Below are positions 13,008-24,237 of a stretch of 64,000 nt of DNA, piece after piece. Location of the stretch: assembly GCA_024305745.1 (NCBI GenBank), contig JAHRBS010000005.1:744001-808000 (forward strand), read 5' to 3'. This stretch comes from Polyporus tsugae. Its lineage: Eukaryota; Basidiomycota; Agaricomycetes; Polyporales; Polyporaceae. The notes beneath the pieces were generated by a model. It was not told the origin of the DNA and did not search any database. It worked only from the letters and a program-made list of their open reading frames with translations. The translations under genes and the position numbers were made by a program. How positions within the stretch are numbered: position 1 is the first letter of the stretch; the number at the start of each line of letters is the position of its first letter.

Positions 13008-13288
13008 AATGGTGTCGACTCTGAACTGTGTAAGGCTAGGAAAACAGGGCTAGGGTATCGTGAGTGTTTACCGTCAAGGCGAGTCCTAGCTCCAACTAGC
13101 CCTTGAAGTTCTTGGTGCCTCGCCGTTGCGGCAGCACTCAACTGAGCAGCTTGAAGTCGACGAGCCAACGATTCCGCGTAACGGCCAGTGAGTCCTGGTC
13201 CAATCTGCAGTCCACAACATTGAAACAAAAATGGTGACCCTCACCTTTCAGGATCGCTAAGCACAATGCTGTTGGATGAAAATGGAAG

Positions 13289-13371
13289 TGGACACGTCCG
13301 GGATCGAACCGGACCCCTCTCGCAGACCGCGAATGCTAAGCGAGCGTGATAACCAACTACACCACGTGCCC
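13289..13371 (-). tRNA. tRNA-Ala (anticodon AGC) with a very short intron
   Basis: On the minus strand the sequence folds as a cloverleaf. The acceptor GGGCACG pairs with CGTGTCC (one G-U). The D arm contains GTAGTTGGTTATCAC, the anticodon stem is CTCGC/GCGAG, the loop begins TTAGCA, and the T arm is TCCGG-TTCGATC-CCGGA followed by discriminator A. The anticodon is AGC. Between position 37 and the rest of the loop are about 9 extra bases (13321-13333 region), placed where eukaryotic tRNA introns occur. The T arm has the internal B-box sequence GGTTCGATCC. No poly-T terminator was examined in detail. Confidence 0.87.
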
Positions 13372-14063
13372 TGATTATATTGCTTAGTCAGTTTCCTAAA
13401 ATCCTGGAGACGTCGACCGTGACCATGAGTCGTCCACTGCCATCATCATGGCTTATCATGCTCATACTCCAGATTCTTGCAGGCCACCTCAGTAAGTACT
13501 CAGAATTATTCTACGACGTTGAACTGAGATATAGGAGATGATTCTGTTTGCGATCGAGGGACTCAGGCCGAAGATGATGTCACCACAATAAGTAGAGACT
13601 TGGTTTAGAGTCGCTTTCTCCGATCCCGGGGGGTGATATCAAAGTGGTATAGGGTACACTTATACGGTTGTCCAGACTTTGTGCATCGTCTACCGAAGGA
13701 AGGCCAGCTGGCTCGCACAATGTGTCCAGGTGATATTGACACACGTCACCCTGGAAGCCTGAGGTGCGCAGCTAAACTCATGTATAGGACTCGAAGATGC
13801 TTAGAATCGGCGTGGCATCCTCATTCCTAAAGGCATGACCTCCCGCTCAGGGAATGTGCGCTCACTAGGAAGTTCTTCCACTCTGAGCTGCGGTCATGGG
13901 CGTTCAGACCGCTCTTCGGAACGGTGTGGTGGCACACCGTCAAACCCTATCTATCCAGAATTTCGGTACCAATTCATGCCGGCAGCTGCAGCGGACGCCT
14001 ACACGTTCACTCCTTCCCATAAAACCGCCCAGCCTCCGACTCACACTGTACCGCCGTTCCATC
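13372..14063. other. Intergenic region and 5' leader of the GNAT gene
   Basis: No gene was recognised. The open frame of the next gene extends upstream to 13896 without stops, but the peptide there looks non-conserved and the ATG at 14064 has a better context (ATCATGTCG). Confidence 0.4.
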
Positions 14064-15419
14064 ATGTCGCCCACCTACCTAGACTGGGAGCCCACTGAGA
14101 TCGTCCCCGACGGTGCTTTCATCGCATCCCCGGAGCTCGAAGGCACCATTTCTCTAGAGACAGCCATTGGCAACTCTTACGTCGTCGACCAGGAGGCGCT
14201 TCTCACTGCCTGGGAGCAGCTCTCCGCCGTTTCTGTCGAGGCTGCTGGCCTCGGTCGACCAGATCTCGTCCAGTTCGCCGACAATCACTGCCTCCTCTTC
14301 GCCGCCGTCCGCACTCCCGTGAGGGTCGAAATCTCTCCCGAGGTGGAGCTCAACACACTTGGACTCTCCGACTATGCTGCGGTAGCCTCAATGGACTCGC
14401 CCATTTCCCCCTCTGACCCCTCCGCCATCTATGCTCTCGTGAGCCGCTACTACGAACAGATGCATCCCACGCCTACTTCCTCATCGGACGGGGTCGAAGA
14501 CGATGGCCAATGTAGCTCATCTTCCTCGGATAGTCCACCTCCCGACAACAACAACAACAAGAAGGCAGTCTACAAGTGGGAGACGATAGGCGTCGTATAT
14601 GTGACGATGTCCTCCCTCCCCCACGAGGTGCACGTCGGCGTCGGGCTCCTACCCACCTTCCGCGGGAAAGGCGCGGGCATGAAGGCGTGCGCGTTCGCCG
14701 TCCAGTGGGCCATCGAGACCATCTCCGCCCACCGCGTCCAGGCCCGTATTCTCGTCTCCCCGAGTCGCTCGCGCGCGCAGCGCCTCTTCACCGCCCTCGG
14801 CTTCACACACGAAGGCATCCAACGCCGCGCAGTGCCCGATGCCACCGGGGCGTGGGTCGACGTGACGTGCATGGGCGTCGTCGACACAGACTGGATCATG
14901 CGCAGACGCTCGCGCGCGGTCCCGAGGAACCTGTGGGATGAGCTGTTCGCACGGCACCAGCGCGAGCGCGAGGAGCTGCTGCGGTGGGAGGAGTACCAGG
15001 GCAGGCTGGGGCTGAGGCGGACGAGCAGCATGGAGACGGTGCGGGGCGAGCGCGACCCCGCGCTGATGGTCCCCGAGGCGCTGTACGAGGACGATTCGGA
15101 GAGCGAGTGCGGCACACCCTCCATGAGCTCGCCCGCGTCTTACCGCTCGCTTTCGCCAAAATCTGAAGAGTCTGAGCCTGCTGGAGAACGCCCTCGGAGA
15201 TCCCCGTCGCTCTCCGTGCCGAATGCCGAAAACAGCGATGCCGAAGAGGCATTCTCAGACACCGAGTGGATCATGGACATCTTGTGCTCTCCAGAGGAAC
15301 CGATCTCGCGTCCAGTGTCGGCCGCGAGTTGGTCCTCTTTCGAGAGTATCGGGTCAGGTGTGTCCTCTGCGTCGTCCACCCACGGACTCACTGAGGGCAT
15401 GTCGGGTGTGGTGATGTAA
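14064..15419 (+). CDS. GNAT-fold N-acetyltransferase domain protein
   Basis: Single exon, 451 residues. Residues about 170-270 form a GNAT domain: the strand WETIGVVYVTMSS, the acetyl-CoA pyrophosphate-binding loop in GVGLLPTFRGKGAGMKACAF (R-G-K-G-A-G near residue 200), then ARILVSPSRSRAQRLFTALG and FTHEGIQRRA, the usual end of such a domain. A low-complexity serine/asparagine linker (about 137-167) splits the N-terminal half from the domain, as in several basidiomycete GNAT-like proteins. The C-terminal 130 residues are charged and serine-rich, probably disordered. The substrate cannot be told from the sequence. It is the last gene before the HET block and is unrelated to it. Confidence 0.8.
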   Translation: MSPTYLDWEPTEIVPDGAFIASPELEGTISLETAIGNSYVVDQEALLTAWEQLSAVSVEAAGLGRPDLVQFADNHCLLFAAVRTPVRVEISPEVELNTLGLSDYAAVASMDSPISPSDPSAIYALVSRYYEQMHPTPTSSSDGVEDDGQCSSSSSDSPPPDNNNNKKAVYKWETIGVVYVTMSSLPHEVHVGVGLLPTFRGKGAGMKACAFAVQWAIETISAHRVQARILVSPSRSRAQRLFTALGFTHEGIQRRAVPDATGAWVDVTCMGVVDTDWIMRRRSRAVPRNLWDELFARHQREREELLRWEEYQGRLGLRRTSSMETVRGERDPALMVPEALYEDDSESECGTPSMSSPASYRSLSPKSEESEPAGERPRRSPSLSVPNAENSDAEEAFSDTEWIMDILCSPEEPISRPVSAASWSSFESIGSGVSSASSTHGLTEGMSGVVM

Positions 15420-15748
15420 AATATGGATAGCGCTGTGCGATGCATGTACGATATTTTGCCAGGTTCAATATGTTTTCAATGTAATAGAAAAAGCCTCTCA
15501 TGTAGCAATGGCAAGGTCATACCATAAGGCCTCCGGAGCCTGGCCTCGAGAGAGCGCAAGCTTCGGCAAAACGAGAAACACGTGGCAACTGCGGCTGACC
15601 AACAACGCTCGCTCAGGCCCCAGGGTCTCTTGACAACGTTCACGAAGTACTGTACCACATCGATGAACGCAAATCCGGCGCATCTAGCTCGAGGTAAGTA
15701 TGTGTTTGTATGCACGCAGCGTACCATGCTCACGATTGGCCCAGTGAA

Positions 15749-17675
15749 ATGTGGCTCTTGAGCACCGATCGCGCGGAGCTCCACTTCTTCGCCACGCCAG
15801 ACGAGGTCCCGAAAGGGTACTCCATCCTCTCGCACGTCTGGGACAAGGAAGAGCAGACCTTCCAGGACATCCGGGCCCTCCGTGCGCAATGCGCAGCGTC
15901 CGGTACGAAGCCGCGCGATCTCGCATCGCCGAAGATCAAGAACTTCTGCGTTCTCGCCGAGAGCCATGGATATCGATGGGCGTGGATCGACACCTGCTGC
16001 ATCGACAAGACGAGCAGCTCCGAGCTGTCCGAGGCGATCAACTCCATGTTCCTCTACTACTCCCTCGCCGAGGTGTGCTACGCGTACCTGCGGGATGTGC
16101 CGGCCTACTGCGCTGTGGAAGACCGTGCATCCGAGTTCGGGACGAGCATGTGGCACAAGCGCGGCTGGACGCTGCAGGAGCTCATCGCGCCCCAGATCGT
16201 CGTCTTCCTGTCGAAGGATTGGGAGATGATTGGCACGAAGGCGGACCTCGCACCGGTGCTGGAGAGCGTCACGAGTGTACCCGCAGGAGTGCTGAGGATG
16301 GAGATGGAGCTGACGGACATCAGCGTTGCCGCGCGAATGTCATGGGCGGCCGACCGTAGGACGACCCGACCTGAAGACGAGGCGTACTGCTTGATGGGTC
16401 TGTTCGGCATCCATATGCCGACACTCTATGGCGAAGGGCGGCAGGCTTTCCGTCGACTCCAAGAGGAGATCATGCGGCAGTCCGTGGACACATCCATCTT
16501 CGCGTGGGGTTACTGCCGTCCGGGGTACTCGACGTCCCTCATAACTACGCAATACGTAATTCATGACCATGCAGACGAAACATACCTCCTCGCACCATCG
16601 CCAGCCGGGTTCCGGGGCTGCAGCGATCGGCATTTCTCTCCTCCCAAAGATGTCCCTTCTCAACTCTCTGGACATTCGTCGGGTCGAAAATCTGTAAGTG
16701 ACTTGTGCATCCGACAATTCAAGTTGATGACTGAACTACCTGCAGAGCGTGGACAACATCCTGAGGGGAATACTCGAGCCACCTGCGTCTGACGCCATCG
16801 GCTTGCCGACATTCACGATTACTCCGTATGGCATTCTCGCTCACGCACCTATCATCGAAGCCTTCGACCTCACTGTTCTAGTCTTGTTCTGTACCCAGGA
16901 GAAGCAATATCTCGGGCTACTCCTCCATCGCTGTCTCGATGCGCCAGATCCCTCGCGTCCTCTCTACCACGTCTGTTTCCGCTTCTCCTCCGGGGTTCCC
17001 GTCAAGATCGGCCGCCTGATCGACCTCGGCGAGGACGCGACAAAGCCTCAGCTGAAGCGTTCCGCAGTCACTGCCGAATGGAAGTCGATCTACCTCGCCC
17101 ACCGCCCTCCCCCTGCTCCTCCAACGCGCATGCTCCTCAACCGTGGCAAAGCTGCCCCCTTCCGCATTCCGCTCTGGCACGTCAAGGAGCTCGAACTGAA
17201 CTCCTTCGTCGACCTTTTGACTCCTGCGAACCGCGTCCTGCAGTTCCCCTGGAACGGCACCCCGCCCGCCATCCTCCGCTTCCGGCTCAAGCAGTCCATC
17301 GCGTCAAGCGAAACCAGCCGCGACTTCGCCGTCTGCCTCGGACGATGCACGACGTCGACGTCCGACCGCGACCGCGACCAGGTGCGCTCCCTCGGCCCGC
17401 ACTGGGCGAACGTCCAGCCGCTGCCAAACCGCGATCGCGATGCGCCCATCGCGACGCCCGCGCATGACTGTGCGACACATCATATCGCCGACTGGCCGCG
17501 GCAGGCAAAGACGTTCTCGATGTGGGGCGGGTCGTTGGGCGCGGTGCTGCTCTCGTTTGGGCCGTGTCCGCTGAACCCCACGGGGACGTACATCGTGAAC
17601 ATCAAGCCGTTGGGGTGGCCGGTGAGCGCTCCGAAAAGTATGAGTTCCTGTCGTATTCTGGGTGGCCGCGCTTAA
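15749..17675 (+). CDS. HET-domain protein, copy A
   Basis: Two exons, 15749-16693 and 16746-17675, about 624 residues. HET domains act in vegetative incompatibility and related cell-death responses of filamentous fungi (family knowledge). Start MWLLSTDRAELHFF; the HET core begins GYSILSHVWDKEEQTF (residues 23-38), then WIDTCCIDKTSSSELSEAIN (78-97), YYSLAEVCYAYLRDV, RGWTLQELIAP (138-148) and EDEAYCLMGLFGIHMPTLYG (209-228) before FRRLQEEIMRQS. Exon 2 carries the block's common C-terminal region: TFTITPYGI, DPSRPLYH, EWKSIYLAHRPPP, GPHWANVQ, HDCATHHIADW and SFGPCPLNPTGTYIV. The stop at 17675 follows SCRILGGRA; an alternative last intron (donor after 17638) would end it at 17703. The frame upstream to 15710 adds MHAAYHAHDWPSE, but all paralogues begin at MW-LS. 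Confidence 0.9.
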
Positions 17676-17703
17676 CTGTTTTCCGGATTTAACAGGGTTA
17701 TAG

Positions 17704-18244
17704 GACCACTGGGGTCAAGGCCGTTCATCCCAGTGATATGGAGGAATGCATTTGTTATGTGGATTGTCAGTGCAGTCGGGTTCAGCTGCATTTCTCCCTC
17801 GGATATGGGGGTGTATCAATATATTGGTAGCCAGGTATGTCGGCGCTATGTTATTTGTTCCCGAAATTCCATGTTGATGTTCATACGTATGATGCAGGCG
17901 CAGTCAGCGACCCAACAGGATCTGCATCGTTACTTTACATGGAACCGCCGTTGCGACAGTGTCCGCAGAGTCCCACGTGGCCAGCCCCGTGGAGAACGGA
18001 CTAGGCAGCAGCCACAACATCCTCAACTGGCCCAGAAGCGTTCCTCGTGAGAAATTATCAACACAGCCCACAATGGAATGCGGCTCGGTCGAACGAGCCG
18101 TGGTTCATGCATGCATGCGAGGGCCGAGAGCAACGTCCGTGAGCGCTAGGCTGGATTCTCGTGACCAACTAACGCTTGCTGATTGGTACTTTATCCAGTC
18201 CTTAAGCTTCCCCGCTTGCGAGAGCCAGTCTGCCCCGTCTTGCG
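17704..18244. other. Intergenic, HET-A to methyltransferase gene 1
   Basis: Only short overlapping frames with no family resemblance. Probably the HET-A 3' UTR and the promoter of the next gene. Confidence 0.35.
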
Positions 18245-19070
18245 ATGCTCTACATACCACTCCCACCCGCTCATGCATTCCATGCCCCAATACTCAAGGT
18301 GCCGTTTCTGATCGCAAATGGCGTCGCCTCCTACCGAGCGTTGACCCCTCCGGAAGAGCCGCCGTTGGTGAAGGAGCGGGAGAAGGCAGAGTCTGCTCCT
18401 GATGTCATGCTCCAATACCCCATCCTGCATAGAGCCATCAGAGTGTGCGCTAGGGCCTCGAAGGTGAGTCATAAATTACCGACTGTCCGACGCTGTCTGA
18501 CCACGGATATTGCAACACCAGTATTTCTTCTGCGGCATTTCCTTCGTTGAAGCCGCGCTCATCCTCGGGCACCATCCCTCGTGGTCCTACTCGGCCTACA
18601 TACCCCGCTCCTTACTCCCGTTCGTGAGACTGTGGAGCTTACAACTCACGCCGATGTCTGTGGCCGGGTGCGTGCTCGGAATCGCTGGAGGGCTCATCCG
18701 CACGAGATGCTACCGCGAACTCGGCCACCTTTTCACCTGGGAGGTAGCCGTCCGCGACGATCACAAGCTGGTTACCACGGGCCCGTATTCCATCGTGAGG
18801 CACCCCAGCTACACTGGATATTACCTGCTCCTGGCCGGAAACGTCATGTTGCTGGCGAGCAAGGGTTCGTGGTTCACGGAGTCGGGGCTGTGGAAGACGT
18901 TGCTGGGCAAGGGTGTTGCAGGCGCGGCTACGGCGTTCCTGGCCTCGGTCGCGCTGCGGTTGTTCTGGAGGCTGGATGAAGAGGATCAGATGTTGAAGAA
19001 GGAATTTGGCGAGGAGTGGGACGAATGGGCCAAGAAGACTCCTTATCGTTTGATACCATATGTCTACTGA
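18245..19070 (+). CDS. Isoprenylcysteine carboxyl methyltransferase-like membrane protein, copy 1
   Basis: Two exons, 18245-18463 and 18522-19070, joined in phase 0, about 255 residues. The ICMT family methylates the C-terminal prenylcysteine of CaaX proteins at the ER membrane, with S-adenosylmethionine as donor. Visible features: N-terminal hydrophobic segment, a second in exon 2 (SFVEAALILGHHPSW), then MSVAGCVLGIAGGLIRTRCY and FTWEVAVRDDHKLVTTGPYS. The family signature is VRHPSYTGYYLLLAGN. The C-terminal end EEDQMLKKEFGEEWDEWAKK, followed by TPYRLIPY, matches the ICMT helix-E-x2-L-x3-F-G ending. All hallmark residues are present. It lies between HET-A and HET-B on the same strand and has a sister copy at 21565-22391. 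Many basidiomycetes carry expanded ICMT-like families whose substrates are unknown, so a role on prenylated proteins is not certain. Confidence 0.85.
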
Positions 19071-19657
19071 GCTATAATGGGCGTGAAGTAGTTGGACTCG
19101 GATCTGTATATGTACGTAATACTCTATTTAAACTTTCTCTACTTCGGACGGCAACTCGGAGCTCGACAACCAACCTTCCCTCAGTACTAGTGTCTTCCGC
19201 CGTTAAGTTGCTGAAGCTCCTCGTTCGGGCCCATTTCATATGGTGGACTTGTTTAAAACGACGATCACTCCCATGCACAGCCTGCATTGAAACTGGGAGT
19301 TACTGATGCACACTAAGTAAGTATACTTAAGTTGATGCGAACCGTCATCTCCATCCCCTTGACATCCTCTGACGGGTAGTAAAGCGCGCTGTAAGCATTT
19401 ATACACTGGAGGCTTCGACTGCCCTATTCATGTCCGCTGTCGCACTCATCCAAGCTCACCGTATAGGCTATAGAACACTGTGGCGGGCCGCATTACTATT
19501 CGCGCATTACCATCTGTCCTCAGCTCGTGCTAAACCTTCACAGCAAATCCCCTCCTCGACCTTTCAGGTTCGTCAATTACTACTTCTATCCTCCGATTTC
19601 TCCAACAGCAACCGAGATTTGTCATTTATGCTTGTAACCGCTCGCCTTTCCCTCAGC
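19071..19657. other. Intergenic and 5' region of HET-B
   Basis: No gene was recognised. The HET-B frame is open upstream to 19430, but that peptide is not shared with the paralogues. Confidence 0.35.
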
Positions 19658-21507
19658 ATGTGGCTCCTCAGCACAGATCGCGCAGAGCTACATTATTTCA
19701 GCAGCCCCGAAGCCGTCCCCGGGGGATATGCCATCCTTTCGCACGTCTGGGATTCAGAAGAGCAGACCTTCCAGGACCTCAAGAGGCTGCGCGAGGATTG
19801 CGCCAAAAGCGGAGCGAACCCGCGCGACCATACCTTGCCCAAGATCAAGCAGTCCTGCATCCTCGCCGAGCGGCACGGATACAAGTGGATCTGGAACGAC
19901 ACCTGCTGCATCGACAAGACCAGCAGCGCGGAGCTGTCGGAGGCGATCAACTCGATGTTCCACTACTACTCGCGCACCGAGGTCTGCTACGCATACCTTC
20001 GGGACGTGCCCAACGACGAAGGTCCGCAAGACACCGAATCGGCGTTCAGGAAGAGCAGGTGGTACACCCGCGGTTGGACACTTCAGGAGCTAATCGCGCC
20101 CAGGCTCCTTATCTTCTTGTCGGCAGACTGGCAGATGCTCGGGACGAAAGGCGACCTCGCGCCGCTCGTGGAAGAGATCACGCGGGTCCCCGCCGCCGCT
20201 CTGAGGCTCGAGACGCCGCTGGACGATGTCAGCGTCGCAAAGCGCATGTCTTGGGCTGCCGCGAGACAGACGACACGGCTGGAAGACGAAGCATACTGTC
20301 TGATGGGTATCTTCGGGGTCAACATGCCTACGCTGTACGGCAAGGGGCGCCGCGCGTTCCGGAGGTTGCAGGAAGAGATAATGAAGCAGACGACGGACAC
20401 CTCGCTGTTCGTCTGGGGCGCCTCGACCACGACTCAGGCCCTGCAGTCCGCTGTAGGGTACTGCGACATCGAGCGCGCCCACGCGGACGCGGACTCGTTC
20501 CTCTTCGCACCAGCACCGTCTGCCTTCAAGGACATCAGCGATATTTCGTATGAACCCCCGCGCACTGTGGAGTTCCAAATGGTATGTGTTCCTCAGGTAC
20601 ATGTTGCAAAGCGACTGCGTCTCATGCCCCGAATTTACTAGCCGGCCAATGGAGGCAAACCTATTGCCGTGACGACGCTCGTCAAGCTCCCAACATTCAC
20701 CATCGCGCCGTACGCGGTCCACGCCCATGTCCCCGTCTTCGAGATATCCGGCTTGTTCGTCGCGGTAATCTTCTGCACCAAGGCGTCCACACAAGAAGCC
20801 ATCGGCCTCGTCCTCGCTCCCTGTCACACGCGCTCCGACCCCTCTCGGCCGCTCTTCCATACGGGCGGGCGGCTCGCAATCCAGAGCAACGAACGTTCGT
20901 CCCGATTCCGGATATGCATGCGTTCCACGCTCCCACCTTCACCGCGTCGAAATCGAGCTGGAAAGACGTGTATATCACCCACCTCCCGCCTCCCCCGACG
21001 GACGCCGCTCCTGTCGTCCTGAAAAGGATGATCAGCAGCCTCTCCGCGTCGTTCCGTTTTCCGCGATGGGAGATAGAGCGGCTTCAGGAGCACGGCTTCT
21101 ACCTTGACTCCGAACTCACGAAAACGGACGGCTGGCAGGACGCCGACCCCACTGACTCGACTATCGCGTTGGTGTTCAGGAGGCATGTTATGCCTGCGGG
21201 AGGATATCTGTACCTGGAGATCCTCCTGGGACAGTGCGAGTCGACGGGCACGCATTGGGCGAGCGTCCAGTTCCACACCGAGCATCCGGAGGCTACTCGC
21301 TCATTCGTGCACTCGTGTCCGGCGGACCACGCCTCCGAGTGGCTGCACGGAACAAGGACATTCGGGACTCATCAGCGCCGTGCTGAAGATGTGGGCCGGT
21401 GCGATGCGGTCAGTCTCTCCCTCACGCCGTGTCCGATGAACCCTACTCGGACGCGCGTGGTCAAAGTAGCTTTCGTGGGTGCTCGGAAGACGACGGACGT
21501 TCAGTAG
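19658..21507 (+). CDS. HET-domain protein, copy B, with an apparent frameshift in exon 2
   Basis: Exon 1 is 19658-20581 and encodes an intact HET domain: start MWLLSTDRAELHYFSSPEAV, core GGYAILSHVWDSEEQTF, then NDTCCIDKTSSAELSEAINS, RGWTLQELIAPRLLIFLS and EDEAYCLMGIFGVNMPTLYG. Exon 2 begins at 20642 (PANGGKPIAVTTLVKLPTFT) and is in frame with exon 1 up to about 20880 (LFHTGGRLAIQSNE). The homology then continues in another frame as ERTFVPIPDMHAFHAP, SSWKDVYITHLPPPP, GTHWASVQFH, HSCPADHASEW and SLTPCPMNPTRTRVV to the stop at 21507. No GT-AG intron fits the jump. A one-base deletion near 20885-20915 is the simplest reading, either a real lesion (pseudogene or C-terminally truncated HET protein) or a sequence error. 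In the unshifted frame translation stops at 21022. Confidence 0.82.
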
Positions 21508-21564
21508 GCTCGATTATGACTTGCAAAATACAGGGTTGTTGTGTTCCCTGGCCCGCTGCCCGAT

Positions 21565-22391
21565 TCAGTAGATGAACGGGATTACCCTCCACGGTGTCCT
21601 CTTCGCCCACTCATCCCACCGCGCACCGAACTCCTTCCGAAGCATCACATCCTCCTGCCGCGCCCTCGCGCAAAGCGCCAGAGTGAGCCCCGTCAGGTAC
21701 ACCGAGAGGATGCACCCAACCGCCCTTCCAGCGCCGGTGTTCCATAGGCCAGCTTCGACGAAGTAGGACCCTTTGCTCGCAAGGAAGATGACGTTCCCGC
21801 ACGTCACGAGGGCAATCCCTGTGTAGCTCGGATGGCGGACGACTGAATACAGCCCGTTGGTGATCAGCTCGTGGTTTTCGCGGACCGACATTTCCCACGT
21901 GAAGAGGCGTCCCAGTGCGCGGTGACACCACATCCGCACGAGTCCTCCGGCGATCCCGAGGAGGGTTCCGATGGCTGACACCGGGGTGAGTCGGATGTCG
22001 GGACTTCCGAGGAACGCGAGGACGTGGGTGGAGTACACCGAGGGGAAACGCTGGGCAAGGATGACAGAGACTTCGGCCAACGCGAAGCCAGCCAGAACGT
22101 ACTACATAGTATTAAGTGGTGTCAGTCAGGGGATTCTAAGGGGCCTGAATCATAGCAATGTATCAAATGTAGGCTCACCTTGGTCGTCGCACTGCACGTC
22201 TTGATGATGTTCTGCCTTGCAGTGCTCGAGTTGGAGAAGAAATCTCGCGCGGTATCTTCTCTCTTCCACTCCTTCACCGTGGTCGAAGGGCTGCCTGGGG
22301 GAGTCAGCCCTTGACGGGTAAATACCGCATTGCCAATGAGGAGCGGGATCTTCAGTAGCGGCGTACAGAGGACGGGTGCGAGGGAAGACAT
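21565..22391 (-). CDS. Isoprenylcysteine carboxyl methyltransferase-like membrane protein, copy 2
   Basis: Two exons, 22391-22179 and 22101-21565, phase-0 join, about 249 residues. Start MSSLAPVLCTPLLKIPLLIG; exon 2 has YVLAGFALAEVSVILAQRF, then VSAIGTLLGIAGGLVRMWCH, FTWEMSVRENHELITNGLYS, the signature VVRHPSYTGIALVTCGN, and the C-terminal ARQEDVMLRKEFGARWDEWA ending WRVIPFIY. The intron sits at the same place as in copy 1, and the two align along their full length, so they are clear paralogues. The gene is tail-to-tail with HET-B (57 bases between stop codons), whereas copy 1 follows HET-A on the same strand. The substrate is unknown. Confidence 0.86.
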
Positions 22392-22422
22392 TGTCGCGTA
22401 TTGTCTCCCCATCGTCATCAGG

Positions 22423-22431
22423 TTATATAAA
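22423..22431 (-). promoter_or_regulatory. Probable TATA box of ICMT-like copy 2
   Basis: The sequence GTTATATAAATG (plus strand) reads CATTTATATAAC on the minus strand, only about 35 bases upstream of the ATG at 22391. If it is used, the 5' leader is very short. Confidence 0.35.
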
Positions 22432-24237
22432 TGCCAAACGGTGCGTGACCTATCTCGCACCAGTCTACCACAGGTCATTTTCCACGTGAGCTGCGTGGAA
22501 GCACGCGCCTTGATCATTTGACGAGATGTTTGACATTGACAGGGAAACTAGGTCTGGGAGACACATCTGAAATTCCTTGCGTTGACGACGTTCTGTCAGA
22601 ATCTGGTTGGTTCAAGGTAAACGTCATATCGTGTTTCCACTTACGTTTCGATCACATACCTTCCACATGTGAGACCTTCGCGAGGCTTGTTCGTTTGAGG
22701 TTACCATCCTGGCCCTGTGGCAGAGAGTGGTAAGGTGCTGTTTCAATTTCGACGGTAAAGCCTACGCACTGCGGCACTCGAGTCGATCGCAAGCACTCGC
22801 TACATCCTGGCCTGACACTGGTACCGGTTCGTCACTTGCTTGAGATTCCACAAACAGTGGCGGCTTCCTCCCCATCCATGTACCGGCAATTTCTGGATTT
22901 GACATGTTTCTGTCGAGTCGTGTTTGATATTTCTAGGATAACCAAGGGAGGAATTGGGAGGAACGAAGAAACCAGCTGGATATGATTTGCCTGGCGGCCA
23001 CGTGGCAGTGGCCCGGAAGCGCTTTCTCCTTCCGCTGCGCGGCAAGTTTTCTCCAGAACCCCTTCTCTCGCCTGCTCTCTCTTCCCCTTGTCCTCTCACT
23101 GTCAGCGTGCAGCGGAACCTCGTGGATGCAGCTTGCTTGCCGCATCGACGACTCAGAGGAGGGGCGACTGGCGGTCGCCTCAGGCTTCGCAGATAAATTC
23201 ATAGTGCATCCGAGTCACTGTGCTGCCGCGTGCTGTGGCTTGCGACCCTTCGCTGACAGCACTTCGTCGTAACCTAGCGACGGCTATGCCGTAGACTTGT
23301 CTACATGCTCAATCCCCTGGGTCAAGTTATAGATGTTGACCCGCCACGGTGAGAGCCTAGAAGTTGCAGGTCCGACGGATCGAACTAACAAAGGAATATG
23401 ACAGGAACAGGCTCCGGCTTCAGCGTGGCCACTGGCCACACGTTGTGGCCGTATGTGTTTGAGGAAGGCGTCCTTGGGGCTTGCACTCGGCTCACGCTAT
23501 GGAAGTTTCACTTCGACGTCAGAAACACTCGCAGCGTTCTGTTCCAAGGCTTCGTACCTGAGTACTTGCAGGTGAGATTGGGCAGATTTCAAAATTCCGT
23601 GTAGTGTTCTTTTTCTGACCGAATTGCGGGCTAGTTGCGGGCTTTGGGCTGGCATGGGAGAGATCTGCCCTTCGATGGTCGGCCGACGCACCGCCTTACA
23701 CAGCTGCGTTGGACCCTGAGCTCAACGAGGGCCGCGAATCGGTTCTTTGGGCGGTACATACGTCCTGACGTCTGACGACGCGACGCGGCCGTCGCTGCCC
23801 GGACCCATGGAACTCGCTGCACGTCTGTACGTTATTCGAAAATTACTGCCACATATGTCATCGCTAAACCCAAGGTACAGCCCGTACGCTGCGCCGCCCA
23901 GTCCCCTCTTTTAATGACCGCGAGGTCACGTCGTAGTCCAACCCCGTCCCGAGGCTCTCCCTCGGACGTGCGTGCAGCTCACGCTCAACGTTCCACTCAC
24001 CCTCATTTCTTCTGCCACTCTCGTTCTGGGCTCGGAAGGTTTCGTGTACGACATCACATCATTCACCGTGGGTCGCACATTGTCCGTATCACCTTCACCA
24101 CGTTGACATTGCTCTTCTAGAGCGTAAGCCTACGCATCTGGTATCCTTGTCATCCTGATTCGACCGTGTCTCGTAAGTCCCAATTCCCTCCGTGCACTCG
24201 GTTCCAAATGTAACTCTGTATCAGGCGTCCTATCAAT
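22432..24237. other. 1.8-kb intergenic region between divergent ICMT-like copy 2 and HET-C
   Basis: No convincing gene. The frame at 23398-23604 (68 codons) and others overlap frames on the opposite strand and show no known motif. Being divergent, the stretch should contain both promoters. Confidence 0.4.

Noticed and set aside
13030..13228. Minus-strand frame MFQCCGLQIGPGLTG as a first exon of the PalB gene
   Set aside because: The MIT domain already begins properly from the ATG at 13007 after one clean 57-base intron; joining this frame needs a poor splice and adds no family sequence.
13896..14063. Upstream start for the GNAT gene
   Set aside because: The extra 56 residues have no conserved feature, and the ATG at 14064 has the better context.
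20090..20860. Minus-strand open frame of 256 codons inside HET-B
   Set aside because: It is the antisense of GC-rich HET exons. Similar antisense frames recur in the paralogues at the same relative place (for example 24646-25164 and 32378-33034) only because the sense codons are conserved.
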